Positions 36,300-46,402 of a stretch of 64,000 nucleotides of DNA are shown here, in pieces. Under the pieces are notes generated by a model that worked only from the letters and a program-made list of their open reading frames with translations, was not told where the DNA came from and did no database searches. The first letter of the stretch is position 1; each line of letters starts with the position of its first letter. Both the position numbers and the translations under genes were made by a program. The DNA lies in contig NZ_KB849766.1 of assembly GCF_000369005.1 (NCBI RefSeq), positions 600,084-664,083 on the forward strand. Direction: 5' to 3'. The stretch comes from Acinetobacter beijerinckii CIP 110307. GTDB taxonomy: Bacteria; Pseudomonadota; Gammaproteobacteria; Pseudomonadales; Moraxellaceae.

Positions 36300-37445
36300 A
36301 TGCAAAAGCATCTTTTACTTCCATTATTTTTATCTATTGGTTTAATTATCCAAGGTTGTGGCTCAGAAGAAACACCACAGGCTGAAACTCCCCCAGCTAA
36401 AGTGAGCGTCTTAAATCTTCAACCTCAATCTGTGAATTTTAGCGAGAATCTCCCTGCTCGTGTTCACGCTTTCCGTACAGCTGAAATCCGCCCACAGGTT
36501 GGTGGCATCATTGAGAAGGTCTTATTTACTCAAGGCAGTGAGGTGCAAGTGGGACAAGCGCTTTATAAAATTAACTCAGAAACCTTTCAAGCAGATGTTA
36601 AAAGCAATCAAGCATCTTTAAACAAAGCCGAAGCAGAAGTTGCTCGATTAAAGGTTCAATTAGAACGTTATGAACAATTATTACCAAGTAATGCGATTAG
36701 CAAACAAGAAGTGAGCAATACGCAGGCTGAATATCGTCAAGCGCTAGCTGATGTTGCGCAAATGAAAGCTTTACTAACAAGACAAAATCTCAATCTGCAA
36801 TACGCAACGGTTCGCGCTCCGATTTCAGGTCGTATTGGACAATCATTTGTGACAGAAGGTGCTCTCGTCAGTCAGGGTGATACCAATACATTAGCGACTG
36901 TGCAACAAATTGACAAAGTTTATGTCGATGTAAAGCAATCAATTGGTGAATACGAACGTCTACAGGCTGCCTTACAAAACGGCGAATTATCGGCAAATAA
37001 CGATAAAACTGTTCGAATTACCAATAGTCAGGGTCAACCCTACAACGTTAGCGCAAAAATGCTATTTGAAGATATCAATGTAGACCCAGAGACAGGCGAT
37101 GTCACCATTCGTATCGTCGTAAATAACTCAGAGCGTAAGCTACTTCCTGGAATGTATGTTCGTGTCAGTATCGACCGTGCATCTGTACCACAAGCTCTTC
37201 TAGTACCAGCTCAAGCAATCCAACGTAATAACAATGGTGATCCACAAGTTTATGTCATTAATGGCAAAGGTTTGGCTGATGTCCGTCCAGTTGAGCTTGG
37301 ACAACAACATGAACAGTTCTACCTAGTCAACAAAGGACTGAAACAAGGTGACAAAGTTATTGTTGAAGGTATTGATCGAATCCAACCCAATCAAAAGCTT
37401 GAAATAAGTAATTGGAAAGCCCCTATCGCGAAAGGAGCTCAATGA
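36300..37445 (+). CDS. adeA: Efflux pump periplasmic adaptor AdeA
   Basis: 381 residues, a membrane-fusion lipoprotein joining AdeB to the outer-membrane channel. The signal peptide ends in a lipobox (IQGC, Cys near residue 19). A biotinyl-lipoyl half (AEIRPQVGGIIEKVLFTQGSEVQVGQALYKI) leads into an alpha-helical hairpin (residues 90-165), the second lipoyl half (ATVRAPISGRIGQSFVTEGA) and the beta-barrel and membrane-proximal domains. I chose the ATG at 36300 because it begins the signal peptide; the open frame extends 32 codons upstream over the regulatory DNA. Its stop overlaps the adeB start by 4 bases. Confidence 0.95.
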   Translation: MQKHLLLPLFLSIGLIIQGCGSEETPQAETPPAKVSVLNLQPQSVNFSENLPARVHAFRTAEIRPQVGGIIEKVLFTQGSEVQVGQALYKINSETFQADVKSNQASLNKAEAEVARLKVQLERYEQLLPSNAISKQEVSNTQAEYRQALADVAQMKALLTRQNLNLQYATVRAPISGRIGQSFVTEGALVSQGDTNTLATVQQIDKVYVDVKQSIGEYERLQAALQNGELSANNDKTVRITNSQGQPYNVSAKMLFEDINVDPETGDVTIRIVVNNSERKLLPGMYVRVSIDRASVPQALLVPAQAIQRNNNGDPQVYVINGKGLADVRPVELGQQHEQFYLVNKGLKQGDKVIVEGIDRIQPNQKLEISNWKAPIAKGAQ

Positions 37446-40400
37446 TGATGTCACAATTTTTCATTCGCCGCCCTGTGTTTGCATGGGTTATCGCGATTTT
37501 TATTATTATGTTTGGATTACTTAGTATTCCCAAACTACCTATCGCTCGCTTTCCGAGTGTTGCCCCACCACAAGTTACCATCAGTGCAGTCTATCCTGGT
37601 GCGACCCCAAAGACGATTAATGACAGTGTAGTTACTTTGATCGAAAGAGAGCTATCTGGTGTTAAAAATTTACTTTACTACAGTGCAACTACAGACTCGT
37701 CTGGGATGGCACAAATATCTGTCACCTTTAAGCCAGGTACAGATGTCGATATGGCTCAAGTTGATGTGCAAAATAAAATTAAAGCCGTCGAAGCCAGACT
37801 TCCTCAAATTGTTCGCCAACAAGGTCTACAGGTTGATGCTTCATCTTCAGGTTTCTTAATGTTGGTGGGTATTAATTCGCCCAACAATCAATATTCGGAA
37901 GTTGATCTGAGCGATTATCTTGTTCGAAATGTAGTTGAAGAATTAAAGCGTGTTGAAGGTGTTGGTAAAGTCCAATCATTTGGTGCCGAAAAGGCAATGC
38001 GTATTTGGGTAGATCCAAATAAGTTAGTGTCCTACGGCCTTTCAATCAGTGACGTAAACGCAGCGATTCGTGAGAATAATGTCGAAATTGCTCCAGGTCG
38101 TTTAGGCGATTTACCTGCTGAAAATGGACAGTTGATCACGGTTCCTTTATCTGCTCAAGGACAACTGAGCGACGTTGAACAATTCAAGAATATTAGTTTG
38201 AAAAGTAAAATCAACGGAAGTGTGATTAGACTATCTGATGTTGCGAAAGTTGAAATTGGTTCGCAAGCATATAACTTTGCTATTTTGGAAAATGGTAAAC
38301 CAGCGACGGCGGCAGCGATTCAACTTAGTCCTGGTGCAAATGCAGTCAAAACTGCTGAAGGTGTCAGAGCAAAAATTGAGGAATTAAAGCTTAATTTACC
38401 TGAAGGTATGCAATTTAGTATTCCTTACGATACCGCTCCATTTGTCAAAATATCCATTGAAAAGGTAATTCATACATTACTTGAAGCCATGGTTTTGGTA
38501 TTCATTGTGATGTATTTGTTTCTTCATAATGTCCGTTACACACTTATTCCAGCTATTGTTGCGCCTATTGCCTTGCTAGGGACATTTGCAGTAATGCTAC
38601 TTGCAGGTTTCTCCATCAACGTCCTCACCATGTTCGGGATGGTGCTTGCCATCGGGATTATCGTCGATGATGCCATCGTTGTGGTAGAGAATGTTGAACG
38701 GATTATGGCAACAGAAGGTCTACCTCCTAAAGAGGCGACATCTAAGGCAATGAAAGAGATCACAAGTCCAATCATTGGGATCACCTTAGTACTTGCTGCT
38801 GTGTTCTTACCAATGGCTTTTGCGAGTGGATCAGTCGGCGTTATTTACAAACAATTTACGCTGACCATGTCAGTATCCATCTTGTTTTCTGCCCTTTTGG
38901 CATTAATTTTAACTCCGGCACTTTGTGCGACTATGCTTAAGCCAATTGATGAACATCATCAGAAAAAAGGCTTCTTTGCGTGGTTTGATCGTAGCTTTGA
39001 TAATGTCACCAAAAAATATGAAATCATCTTATTTAAAGTGATCAAGCATACCATTCCAATGATGGTGCTGTTTATTATCATCACTGCTGCGACTTTTGCT
39101 GGAATGAAATTATGGCCAACTGCTTTTATGCCTGAAGAAGATCAAGGTTGGTTTTTAACAACATTCCAACTTCCATCAGATGCCTCTACTGAACGAACTA
39201 AAAACGTAGTGAAGGAGTTTGAAACTAGCATCAAAGATGATCCTAATGTTAAAAGCAACACAACGATCTTAGGTTGGGGTTTCAGTGGCGCAGGTCAAAA
39301 TGTAGCAGTTGCCTTTACAACACTGACGGACTTTAAAGATAGAACATCCTCTGCGTCTGAGATGACAAATTCAATCAATCAAACAATGGCAAATAGTAAA
39401 GAAGGCACAACAATGGCCGTCTTACCTCCGGCGATTGACGAGTTAGGCACTTTCTCTGGATTTAGTCTTCGTTTGCAAGATCGAGCGAACTTAGGCATGC
39501 CTGCATTGCTCGCTGCTCAAGATCAATTGATGGAGATGGCAGCCAAAAATAAAAAGTTCTATATGGTTTGGAATGAAGGTCTGCCTCAAGGAGACAGTAT
39601 TTCTTTAAAAATTGACCGAGAAAAATTAAATGCCTTAGGTGTTAAATTTGCAGATGTTTCAGACATCATCTCGACTTCAATGGGTTCAATGTATATCAAT
39701 GACTTTCCAAATCAAGGTCGTATGCAGCAAGTGATTGTGCAAGTTGATGCCAAATCACGTATGCAACTCAAAGATATCTTGAATTTAAAAGTGATGGGTA
39801 CAAGTGGTCAATTAGTTTCATTGTCAGAGGTCGTGACCCCACAATGGAATAAAGCACCGCAACAATATAACCGTTATAACGGGCGACCATCCTTAAGTAT
39901 CGCAGGTATACCAAACTTTGATACTTCATCTGGTGACGCGATGCGTGAAATGGAACAACTCATAGCAAAACTCCCTAAAGGTATTGGCTATGAATGGACA
40001 GGTATTTCTCTGCAAGAGAAGCAATCAGAATCACAAATGGCTTTCTTACTTGCTTTGTCTATGTTAGTGGTCTTCCTCGTACTCGCAGCACTTTATGAAA
40101 GCTGGTCAATTCCTCTCTCAGTGATGCTCGTGGTGCCATTAGGTATTTTTGGAGCCATCATAGCCATTATGACCAAAGGACTGATGAATGACGTATTTTT
40201 CAAGATTGGTCTGATTACGATTATTGGTCTTTCAGCCAAGAATGCGATTTTGATTGTTGAATTCGCCAAAATGTTAAAAGAAGAAGGAATGAGTCTAGTT
40301 GAAGCAACTGTTGCGGCAGCAAAACTACGTCTGCGCCCTATCTTAATGACTTCCCTTGCCTTTACATGTGGTGTAGTTCCTTTAGTGATTGCGTCAGGGG

Positions 40401-40555
40401 CAAGTTCTGAAACACAACATGCTCTAGGCACAGGTGTATTTGGCGGCATGATTTCGGCGACAATTTTAGCAATTTTCTTTGTACCAGTATTCTTTATCTT
40501 CGTACTGGGTACAGCCGAAAAATTGTTCTCTTCAAAGCAAAAAGTTAAATCTTAA
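37442..40555 (+). CDS. adeB: RND multidrug efflux permease AdeB
   Basis: 1,037 residues, HAE-1 RND family, twelve membrane helices and two large periplasmic loops, working as a proton-driven trimer. FFIRRPVFAWVIAIFIIMFG forms helix 1, GMVLAIGIIVDDAIVVVENVERIM holds the proton-relay Asp pair, and SAKNAILIVEFAKMLKEEGMSL and RLRPILMTSLAF mark the second half. The sequence is extremely close to A. baumannii AdeB, which exports aminoglycosides, tetracyclines and other drugs. Three ATG codons in a row start the gene; AGGAG lies before the first, and the ATGA overlap shows coupling to adeA. Confidence 0.96.
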   Translation: MMMSQFFIRRPVFAWVIAIFIIMFGLLSIPKLPIARFPSVAPPQVTISAVYPGATPKTINDSVVTLIERELSGVKNLLYYSATTDSSGMAQISVTFKPGTDVDMAQVDVQNKIKAVEARLPQIVRQQGLQVDASSSGFLMLVGINSPNNQYSEVDLSDYLVRNVVEELKRVEGVGKVQSFGAEKAMRIWVDPNKLVSYGLSISDVNAAIRENNVEIAPGRLGDLPAENGQLITVPLSAQGQLSDVEQFKNISLKSKINGSVIRLSDVAKVEIGSQAYNFAILENGKPATAAAIQLSPGANAVKTAEGVRAKIEELKLNLPEGMQFSIPYDTAPFVKISIEKVIHTLLEAMVLVFIVMYLFLHNVRYTLIPAIVAPIALLGTFAVMLLAGFSINVLTMFGMVLAIGIIVDDAIVVVENVERIMATEGLPPKEATSKAMKEITSPIIGITLVLAAVFLPMAFASGSVGVIYKQFTLTMSVSILFSALLALILTPALCATMLKPIDEHHQKKGFFAWFDRSFDNVTKKYEIILFKVIKHTIPMMVLFIIITAATFAGMKLWPTAFMPEEDQGWFLTTFQLPSDASTERTKNVVKEFETSIKDDPNVKSNTTILGWGFSGAGQNVAVAFTTLTDFKDRTSSASEMTNSINQTMANSKEGTTMAVLPPAIDELGTFSGFSLRLQDRANLGMPALLAAQDQLMEMAAKNKKFYMVWNEGLPQGDSISLKIDREKLNALGVKFADVSDIISTSMGSMYINDFPNQGRMQQVIVQVDAKSRMQLKDILNLKVMGTSGQLVSLSEVVTPQWNKAPQQYNRYNGRPSLSIAGIPNFDTSSGDAMREMEQLIAKLPKGIGYEWTGISLQEKQSESQMAFLLALSMLVVFLVLAALYESWSIPLSVMLVVPLGIFGAIIAIMTKGLMNDVFFKIGLITIIGLSAKNAILIVEFAKMLKEEGMSLVEATVAAAKLRLRPILMTSLAFTCGVVPLVIASGASSETQHALGTGVFGGMISATILAIFFVPVFFIFVLGTAEKLFSSKQKVKS

Positions 40556-40565
40556 ACGCGCTAAG

Positions 40566-40593
40566 ACAAGGGAGTTCACTGAACTTCCCTTGT
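40566..40593 (+). terminator. Hairpin between adeB and adeC
   Basis: ACAAGGGA-GTTC pairs with GAAC-TCCCTTGT with one bulged base. The T run after it is interrupted, so it could be a partial terminator lowering adeC expression, or a message stabiliser. Confidence 0.55.
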
Positions 40594-40634
40594 TGTTCAT
40601 GTGTCAAAAATCTTTAAATTATTCGGAGAGCAAC

Positions 40635-42029
40635 ATGTCTAAATCGGCTATCTTATCTCGTGGATTGATTATATCTACATTAGCATTTACTTTAACTGCA
40701 TGTGTCAGTATGCAAGCACCACAGCCTACTGTTAAAGCTAATATCTCTCAAAACTTTACTGAAAGCTACGTTGGTACATCAATTGCTGAGCAAGGTTATA
40801 AAACTTATTTTTCAGATCCACGATTATTAGAAGTAATTGAAATTGCATTAATTAATAATCGTGATTTACGTATTGCTGCATTAAATATCCAGCGTGCTCA
40901 ACAACAGTACCAAATTACTAAATATGAGCAACTTCCTGCCATTGGTGCAACAGGCAATGCGATTAGACAAGTGAGTCCTTCTGTAAATCCCAACAACCCT
41001 TATTCAACCTTTCAAGTTGGACTAGGCTTAACGGCGTATGAACTCGATTTTTGGGGTCGTGTTCAGAGTCTTAAAGATGCTGCATTAAACAATTATTTTG
41101 CAACACAGAGTGCTAAAGACTCAACTCAGATTAGTTTAGTCAGTCAGGTCGCACAGGCTTGGTTAAATTATTCATTTGCAACAGCGAATCTAAACCTTGC
41201 AGAACAGACATTAAAAGCTCAACTTGATTCTTATAACCTCAACAAGAAACGTTTTAATGTCGGAACTGAGAGTGAAATACCCTTACGTCAAGCTCAGATT
41301 TCTGTCGAAACAGCACGCAATGACGTTGCAAATTATAAAACTCAAGTGTCACAAGCTCAAAACTTGTTAACTCTTTTAGTTGGTCAAACGATTCCATCCC
41401 AACTACTTCCTCAACAGCCAGTTAAAGCCATTACTGAGGAAAAGAGTTTTTCGACTGGTTTAAGTAGTGATTTACTCCAGAACCGCCCAGACTTAAAGGT
41501 CGCTGAATATCAACTTCGTGCAGCGGGTGCAAACATTGGTGCGGCGAAAGCCCGTATGTTTCCAACCATCACATTAACAGGCTCAGCTGGGTATACATCG
41601 ACTGATCTTAAAGATTTATTTAAGTCTGGTGGCTTTTCATGGTCGGTTGGTCCAAGCATTGATCTGCCAATTTTCGATTGGGGAACTCGTAAGGCGAATA
41701 TAAAGATTTCAGAAATTGATCAAAGGATTGCACTTTCAGAATATGAAAAAGCAATTCAGTCTTCTTTCCGTGAAGTCAATGATGCCTTGGCTGCTCGAGC
41801 ACACATTGATGACCGTTTAAATGCGCAACGCCGTTTAGTGTCAGCAACAGCTATTACTTATAAGCTATCAACTGCCCGATTTAGAGCTGGAATAGATAGT
41901 TATTTGACTGTTTTGGATGCTCAACGCTCTGCATATGCAGCTCAGCAAGGTCTACTTATCCTTGAACAAACCCAATTAAACAATCAAATTGAACTTTATA
42001 AAGCATTAGGTGGGGGTGTAAATAAATAA
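40635..42029 (+). CDS. adeC: Outer-membrane efflux channel AdeC
   Basis: 464 residues of the OprM/TolC type, a lipoprotein that forms the outer-membrane duct for AdeAB. The signal peptide ends LTAC (Cys near residue 22). Two repeated outer-membrane efflux domains follow, with YELDFWGRVQSLKDAA and LLQNRPDLKVAEYQLRAAGANIGAAKA as typical motifs. I chose the ATG at 40635 with GGAGAG six bases upstream; the frame is open 52 codons farther but that part overlaps adeB. Many A. baumannii strains lack adeC, so a full adeABC is worth noting. Confidence 0.94.
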   Translation: MSKSAILSRGLIISTLAFTLTACVSMQAPQPTVKANISQNFTESYVGTSIAEQGYKTYFSDPRLLEVIEIALINNRDLRIAALNIQRAQQQYQITKYEQLPAIGATGNAIRQVSPSVNPNNPYSTFQVGLGLTAYELDFWGRVQSLKDAALNNYFATQSAKDSTQISLVSQVAQAWLNYSFATANLNLAEQTLKAQLDSYNLNKKRFNVGTESEIPLRQAQISVETARNDVANYKTQVSQAQNLLTLLVGQTIPSQLLPQQPVKAITEEKSFSTGLSSDLLQNRPDLKVAEYQLRAAGANIGAAKARMFPTITLTGSAGYTSTDLKDLFKSGGFSWSVGPSIDLPIFDWGTRKANIKISEIDQRIALSEYEKAIQSSFREVNDALAARAHIDDRLNAQRRLVSATAITYKLSTARFRAGIDSYLTVLDAQRSAYAAQQGLLILEQTQLNNQIELYKALGGGVNK

Positions 42030-42172
42030 AGCTCCTCAAATAATTCCTTAATCATTTAAAGGCTAATCAATCTACTAATTAGCCTTTACTTTTAAATTCA
42101 CGCTTAGAATTTTTTCTATTTATTCTCCTATTTTATTTGGATGCTCTTCCATTTAGCTCACGAAATTCCTTT

Positions 42173-44176
42173 ATGAAAATGTATGCTCTCCCTCTCCACA
42201 AATATATTTGTACTATCATCCTCTTTAGTATATTCCTCGCCACTGGCTGCCAAGTGGTCAGTTTAAAAAGACAAACGCTGCATACCACGATTGCCAACGA
42301 ACGTAACAGCATTCTTACTCAAAATAAATTGAGTGAAGCCAGCCTAAACCTTTTATACATGTCAGGTATGGATGCCAAAGTTTGTATGCAAAACCCAGAG
42401 ATATGTCTTGCTGATTTAGAGAAAATCCCTCAAATTCAGGGAGAGCAATTCTTATCGACCGCCAGTGAACTCTATTTATCTAAGGCTTTAGCTCTTGCAG
42501 AGTCACACGGCTGTAAAATGAATCAAAAAGCCAAAGCTGAAGAAAAGCAACTGGTTGATAAATGTCTAAATCAACAGCTACATGCTTTAGATAAAAGTAT
42601 TCGATACAGCTATGCCTATTTATTTAAAACACCTCGCCAGCCACAAGATCGTATTTTTGATAACCGACAAGTTCAGATTAGAGATTTTTATAATCAAGCA
42701 CTCAACCAATTGGTGAATGTTTATGGTGAAAAGAATTCTTCTGAAAATATCCCCCACACGATTCAAATCGGTAGAAGTAAATACACCGTTGATATCGAGT
42801 CTTATCAAAAGTTACAAGGAGAAAAACTGGAGAAATTCACTTCAAGCTATAACATGAATTTCTCTGGTCTCAGATCAATTAACCGTCGGGACGGTTTTGG
42901 TGCAGACTTTGTTGCTGTTCTACAATCAGATGAAAAATCAAACCAGTCTAATCAAAAATATATTCTTGATCCCCTCAATCATCATTATCCAAATGGTATT
43001 AATCCAAAGATTCATAAAGCGCATTATCTAGCATCAACGCTTATCGCAGAACCAATCAATACAAATGCTAAACTCGATGAAGTTCTAAATGGTCAAAATT
43101 TTAAAATCAAAATCTATGATCCTTACAAAGTTGAAAAGATCAACATTGAAGGCAAAGACTACTCGCTTGCAGCAAATTTTTCAGCACCTTACGGTTTATG
43201 GTTAGCCGAAAACAACTTAGGTGCTGCCGCTTATTTAACTTTAATTAATCACAATCAACGTTTGACTACACCACATTTATACATGCTGGAACCCTACAAT
43301 CCACATAAAAAAGTGATTGTATTAATTCATGGGCTTGCCAGTAGTCCAGAGGCATGGATTGCTGTAACGAATGAAATTATGGGAGATAAAATATTGCGAG
43401 AACAATATCAAGTCTGGCAAGTATTTTATTCCACTAATATGCCAATTTTAGAAAGTCGCTTTCAGATTTATGCATTATTAAAACAAGCTTTTGGGTCTCT
43501 AAATCCAAAAGATCAAGCGGCAGATAATGCAGTTTTAATTGGTCATAGCATGGGCGGCATCATTAGCCGACTTTTAGTGAGTAATGCTGATATTTCAAAA
43601 GATGCTTTACCGATGATGAGTCAGCATGAACAAGCGCGTATGAGAAAACATCCTGTAATTGGTGAACGTTTAAAAATGCAGGCAATTCCAAACTTTGATC
43701 GTGTCATTTTTCTTGCTGCACCTCATCGCGGCACTAGTTATGCAGATCGCTGGTTCACTTTGACTGCGCGAAAAATTATTCGACTACCCTCTACATTCTT
43801 GAAAACATTAACTGATACTTTGACGAGTTATGATGATGACCTTAAAGATATGGTCAGAACCATCAACAATTCACTTCAAAATGGTCCAAGTGATCTGAGT
43901 AATAAATCTGAGTTTATGGAACTTACTTCAGGAATATCTCCAAAAGAAGGATTGGTTTTTCATTCGATTATGGGGAATATAACTAAAAGCGATGATCCAG
44001 ATACCATTACAGACGGTATCGTTCCCTATAAAAGTGCACATATAGATGGAGCGATTTCAGAAAAAATTATTAAAGGGGGGCATTCGATTCAAATGAAGCC
44101 CGAAACAACATTAGAACTTCGTCGTATATTGAATCAACATTCAATAGATCACGGTTTAGATAAGACTAAGTACTGA
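42173..44176 (+). CDS. Large alpha/beta hydrolase lipoprotein (lipase-like)
   Basis: 667 residues from the ATG at 42173. A lipoprotein signal (LHKYICTIILFSIFLATGC) anchors it to an envelope membrane. The first ~370 residues are a helical region of no known family with pairs of Cys. The C-terminal third is a lipase fold: VIVLIHGLASSPEAW gives the oxyanion HG, VLIGHSMGGIISRLL the nucleophile elbow (G-H-S-M-G), and a late GGHSIQM the likely catalytic His. It probably cleaves lipid or polymer esters. The ribosome site is weak, and a TTG or a second ATG nearby could also serve. It follows adeC by about 140 bases and has its own terminator. Confidence 0.82.
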   Translation: MKMYALPLHKYICTIILFSIFLATGCQVVSLKRQTLHTTIANERNSILTQNKLSEASLNLLYMSGMDAKVCMQNPEICLADLEKIPQIQGEQFLSTASELYLSKALALAESHGCKMNQKAKAEEKQLVDKCLNQQLHALDKSIRYSYAYLFKTPRQPQDRIFDNRQVQIRDFYNQALNQLVNVYGEKNSSENIPHTIQIGRSKYTVDIESYQKLQGEKLEKFTSSYNMNFSGLRSINRRDGFGADFVAVLQSDEKSNQSNQKYILDPLNHHYPNGINPKIHKAHYLASTLIAEPINTNAKLDEVLNGQNFKIKIYDPYKVEKINIEGKDYSLAANFSAPYGLWLAENNLGAAAYLTLINHNQRLTTPHLYMLEPYNPHKKVIVLIHGLASSPEAWIAVTNEIMGDKILREQYQVWQVFYSTNMPILESRFQIYALLKQAFGSLNPKDQAADNAVLIGHSMGGIISRLLVSNADISKDALPMMSQHEQARMRKHPVIGERLKMQAIPNFDRVIFLAAPHRGTSYADRWFTLTARKIIRLPSTFLKTLTDTLTSYDDDLKDMVRTINNSLQNGPSDLSNKSEFMELTSGISPKEGLVFHSIMGNITKSDDPDTITDGIVPYKSAHIDGAISEKIIKGGHSIQMKPETTLELRRILNQHSIDHGLDKTKY

Positions 44177-44182
44177 ACATTA

Positions 44183-44216
44183 AAAAAAGCTAAAGTGAAA
44201 TCACTTTGGCTTTTTC
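44183..44216 (+). terminator. Terminator after the lipase-like gene
   Basis: AGCTAAAGTGA pairs with TCACTTTGGCT (one wobble) and is bounded by A and T runs; it works in both directions. Confidence 0.88.
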
Positions 44217-44223
44217 CACTCTT

Positions 44224-44631
44224 TTATTGTTCATTTTCTTTTATACGTCTACGAATCTCTTCTCGCCATTTCAACGCATTTTCTTGCTGTTTATTGAGTA
44301 ATACTCCCAACATATATGCAGTAACTGCTGCACCAATCAAAGCAATTCCACTTTCATAAATAATATCAATTACGAACTCTAAGACACCTTCTGACAAAAA
44401 ATCTAAAGTACCAGAGAATTTAAGAAATTTTGCGACCGCAACAACTACAATGCCTAACAATGCCCCTGTCCATAAGAAAACTTTATGGATATTGATTGGA
44501 GCTGTCACTTGATCTATCTGATCAGGGTATTTTCGATAATAATCAACCTCATCATCAGTCACCTCAGATGAAGACTTAAATAACAATTTGACAAAAAGCG
44601 TATCTTGATCAAGTTTTGATTTTTTCTTCAT
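44224..44631 (-). CDS. Small membrane protein, unknown family
   Basis: 135 residues: a polar, charged N-terminus (EVTDDEVDYYRKYPDQID), two membrane segments (about residues 49-66, VFLWTGALLGIVVVAVAK, and 88-110, DIIYESGIALIGAAVTAYMLGVL), and a strongly charged coiled tail (KQQENALKWREEIRRRIKE). I do not recognise it. It converges with the lipase-like gene and shares its terminator. Confidence 0.65.
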   Translation of the reverse strand: MKKKSKLDQDTLFVKLLFKSSSEVTDDEVDYYRKYPDQIDQVTAPINIHKVFLWTGALLGIVVVAVAKFLKFSGTLDFLSEGVLEFVIDIIYESGIALIGAAVTAYMLGVLLNKQQENALKWREEIRRRIKENEQ

Positions 44632-44916
44632 ATCAGCTATTTATTATAAATATGATCGCCTTTCATCTTACTCATTTTTTTACCCTTTGAGGTGTAACTG
44701 ATCGAAAAATCAAACCATCTTTATAAAATATAAAAAGATCACTTTTCATACTGCAAATGAGATATTGAAGCATTGATATTTAACCTATCCCATTTTTTAC
44801 TGCAACTGTATAAGTCTAAAACTTTCAATTTCCAAAGACGAGTAATACTGGGATAGGACAAATATACAATTCCTCTTAACGATCTTATTAAAGCTAAATA
44901 ATTATTATTGAATCAT

Positions 44917-45513
44917 TTACTTTAAGCCATTCAAAATAAGTAATGCTGTTTGTTCCATTTGCTTTTGTCTCTGCTTATCAGTAACACCTTGGATAGTAAA
45001 TCCCCAATGAGCCTCAAATAAACAAGCAAGTACATAAGCAGCTGAACTAATCGCCTCTTGAGGCGCATTGGGAAATTCTTGCACCAATTGATTTTCAAAA
45101 TCGGGAAGCCAATGCTGTGTCCAAAGATCATGCAGCATCTTTTGAATAAATGGATTTCTAGCACTTTGAGCAACCAACTCAAACCAAACGATTAAATCTT
45201 CTTGGTTACGGTAAACATCAGGGGTGAACAACATTAGAATTCTTTCATTCAACGGTTTCCCGCTAAAACGATGAATAATCTCAGTACCCATTTTCGAGAT
45301 GTAGTGCTCAATGAAAGCATTCATCAAATCCGCACGAGAAGCAAAATAATGGTGTACTAAGGTACGTTGCATACCTGAAGCCTTTGCTACTTTAGCAAAG
45401 GTAATCCCTTCAAGACCTTCTTTAGCAACAACAGAAACAGCTGCCTGAAGAATTTCAAATGACCTTTCATGCGCCTTGCTCGGTCGCCCTATTTTGTTTT
45501 CCATCATCGCCAT
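44917..45513 (-). CDS. TetR-family regulator next to the amide channel genes
   Basis: 198 residues. The helix-turn-helix is SFEILQAAVSVVAKEGLEGITFAKVAKASGMQRTLVHHYFASRADL (residues 18-63), followed by an all-helical ligand domain. It diverges from the AmiS/UreI-type gene with 80 bases between, and an imperfect 20-base palindrome lies in that gap, so it should repress the channel and oxidoreductase genes as well as itself. Confidence 0.85.
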   Translation of the reverse strand: MAMMENKIGRPSKAHERSFEILQAAVSVVAKEGLEGITFAKVAKASGMQRTLVHHYFASRADLMNAFIEHYISKMGTEIIHRFSGKPLNERILMLFTPDVYRNQEDLIVWFELVAQSARNPFIQKMLHDLWTQHWLPDFENQLVQEFPNAPQEAISSAAYVLACLFEAHWGFTIQGVTDKQRQKQMEQTALLILNGLK

Positions 45514-45552
45514 TAATAAAAAAATGTTTACTTATTAATCTTAGCATATTAT

Positions 45553-45572
45553 TTTACTGACATGACAGTCAA
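45553..45572. promoter_or_regulatory. Candidate TetR operator in the divergent promoter
   Basis: TTTACTGACATGACAGTCAA: a 20-base dyad with two mismatched pairs, centred between the TetR gene and the AmiS/UreI gene. Confidence 0.55.
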
Positions 45573-45592
45573 TAAATTAAGGAAGTCATATT

Positions 45593-46345
45593 ATGAAAAT
45601 GCTTGGACTAGGTGTAGGTAGCGAAATGGAGGCTATCGCAACAAAAATTTTAGTTAACGGTGAATTGATAAAGGTAGCGATCATGGAAATTATAAATATC
45701 GTAGGACTTGTTGCTTGTATTGTGCTAGCTCTATCAGGTTGGGTTTATGGGGCTAAATTCATTAAGAAGAATAATTATCTTCTTGGTTTAGAGTGGTGGA
45801 TTATTGCTTTTTCGGCTACGAACTTTGTCTCTTACATGTTAACTGGCTGGGAAGTAAGTTATTCCATCACGATGTTTCTTGATTCTTTCTCACGTAGTTT
45901 CGGTATGCCTATTATTGCGGTACTTGGCTTAATGACACTGACTCATAATTTAAAGCCTTCCGCTTTCAAGGAAGTGATTTTGTTCGCAGCAGCATTCGCA
46001 GTGACATTTGTTATTTTTCTTGCAGATTTTTTCAATGATATTCGTCCGTACTTTTACGTCATTATGTGGTCAATCTTTACGATTTATCTCTGCTATTTCA
46101 TTTTCCGTTTAGCGCAGGCTGGAGAAAAGTTGCATGCGTTCGCTACAACGATTACAGCAGTATTCGGTCTAGCAGTGGCGATTGTCTATGATTTCTTCCC
46201 GATACCTGGCGATGACACTTTTATGATTTTTATGACTTGGGCTTTTATTACTTGGGCTTATGCAGGGATTCAGTTGTATTACGCCTACGCTGCTCTTGAG
46301 CGTTCGCAGTTTGTTTCACATCAATCTTTTGTTCCAGCTCGTTAG
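45593..46345 (+). CDS. AmiS/UreI family amide/urea channel
   Basis: 250 residues from the ATG at 45593 (AAGGAAG upstream), or 220 from the ATG at 45683 (AAAGGTAGC upstream); the shorter form begins directly with the first membrane helix as family members do, while the first 30 residues of the longer form are a polar extension. Seven membrane segments follow, typical of AmiS/UreI, which conduct urea or short amides as a proton-gated pore. WIIAFSATNFVSYML and the FMTWAFITWAYAGIQLYYA end match the family. It runs into an FAD oxidoreductase gene 58 bases later. Confidence 0.82.
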   Translation: MKMLGLGVGSEMEAIATKILVNGELIKVAIMEIINIVGLVACIVLALSGWVYGAKFIKKNNYLLGLEWWIIAFSATNFVSYMLTGWEVSYSITMFLDSFSRSFGMPIIAVLGLMTLTHNLKPSAFKEVILFAAAFAVTFVIFLADFFNDIRPYFYVIMWSIFTIYLCYFIFRLAQAGEKLHAFATTITAVFGLAVAIVYDFFPIPGDDTFMIFMTWAFITWAYAGIQLYYAYAALERSQFVSHQSFVPAR

Positions 46346-46402
46346 AGAAATGAGATCACAAGAATTTGTTAATTACTGTGTAATGACTAAAAGGAATATT
46401 AA

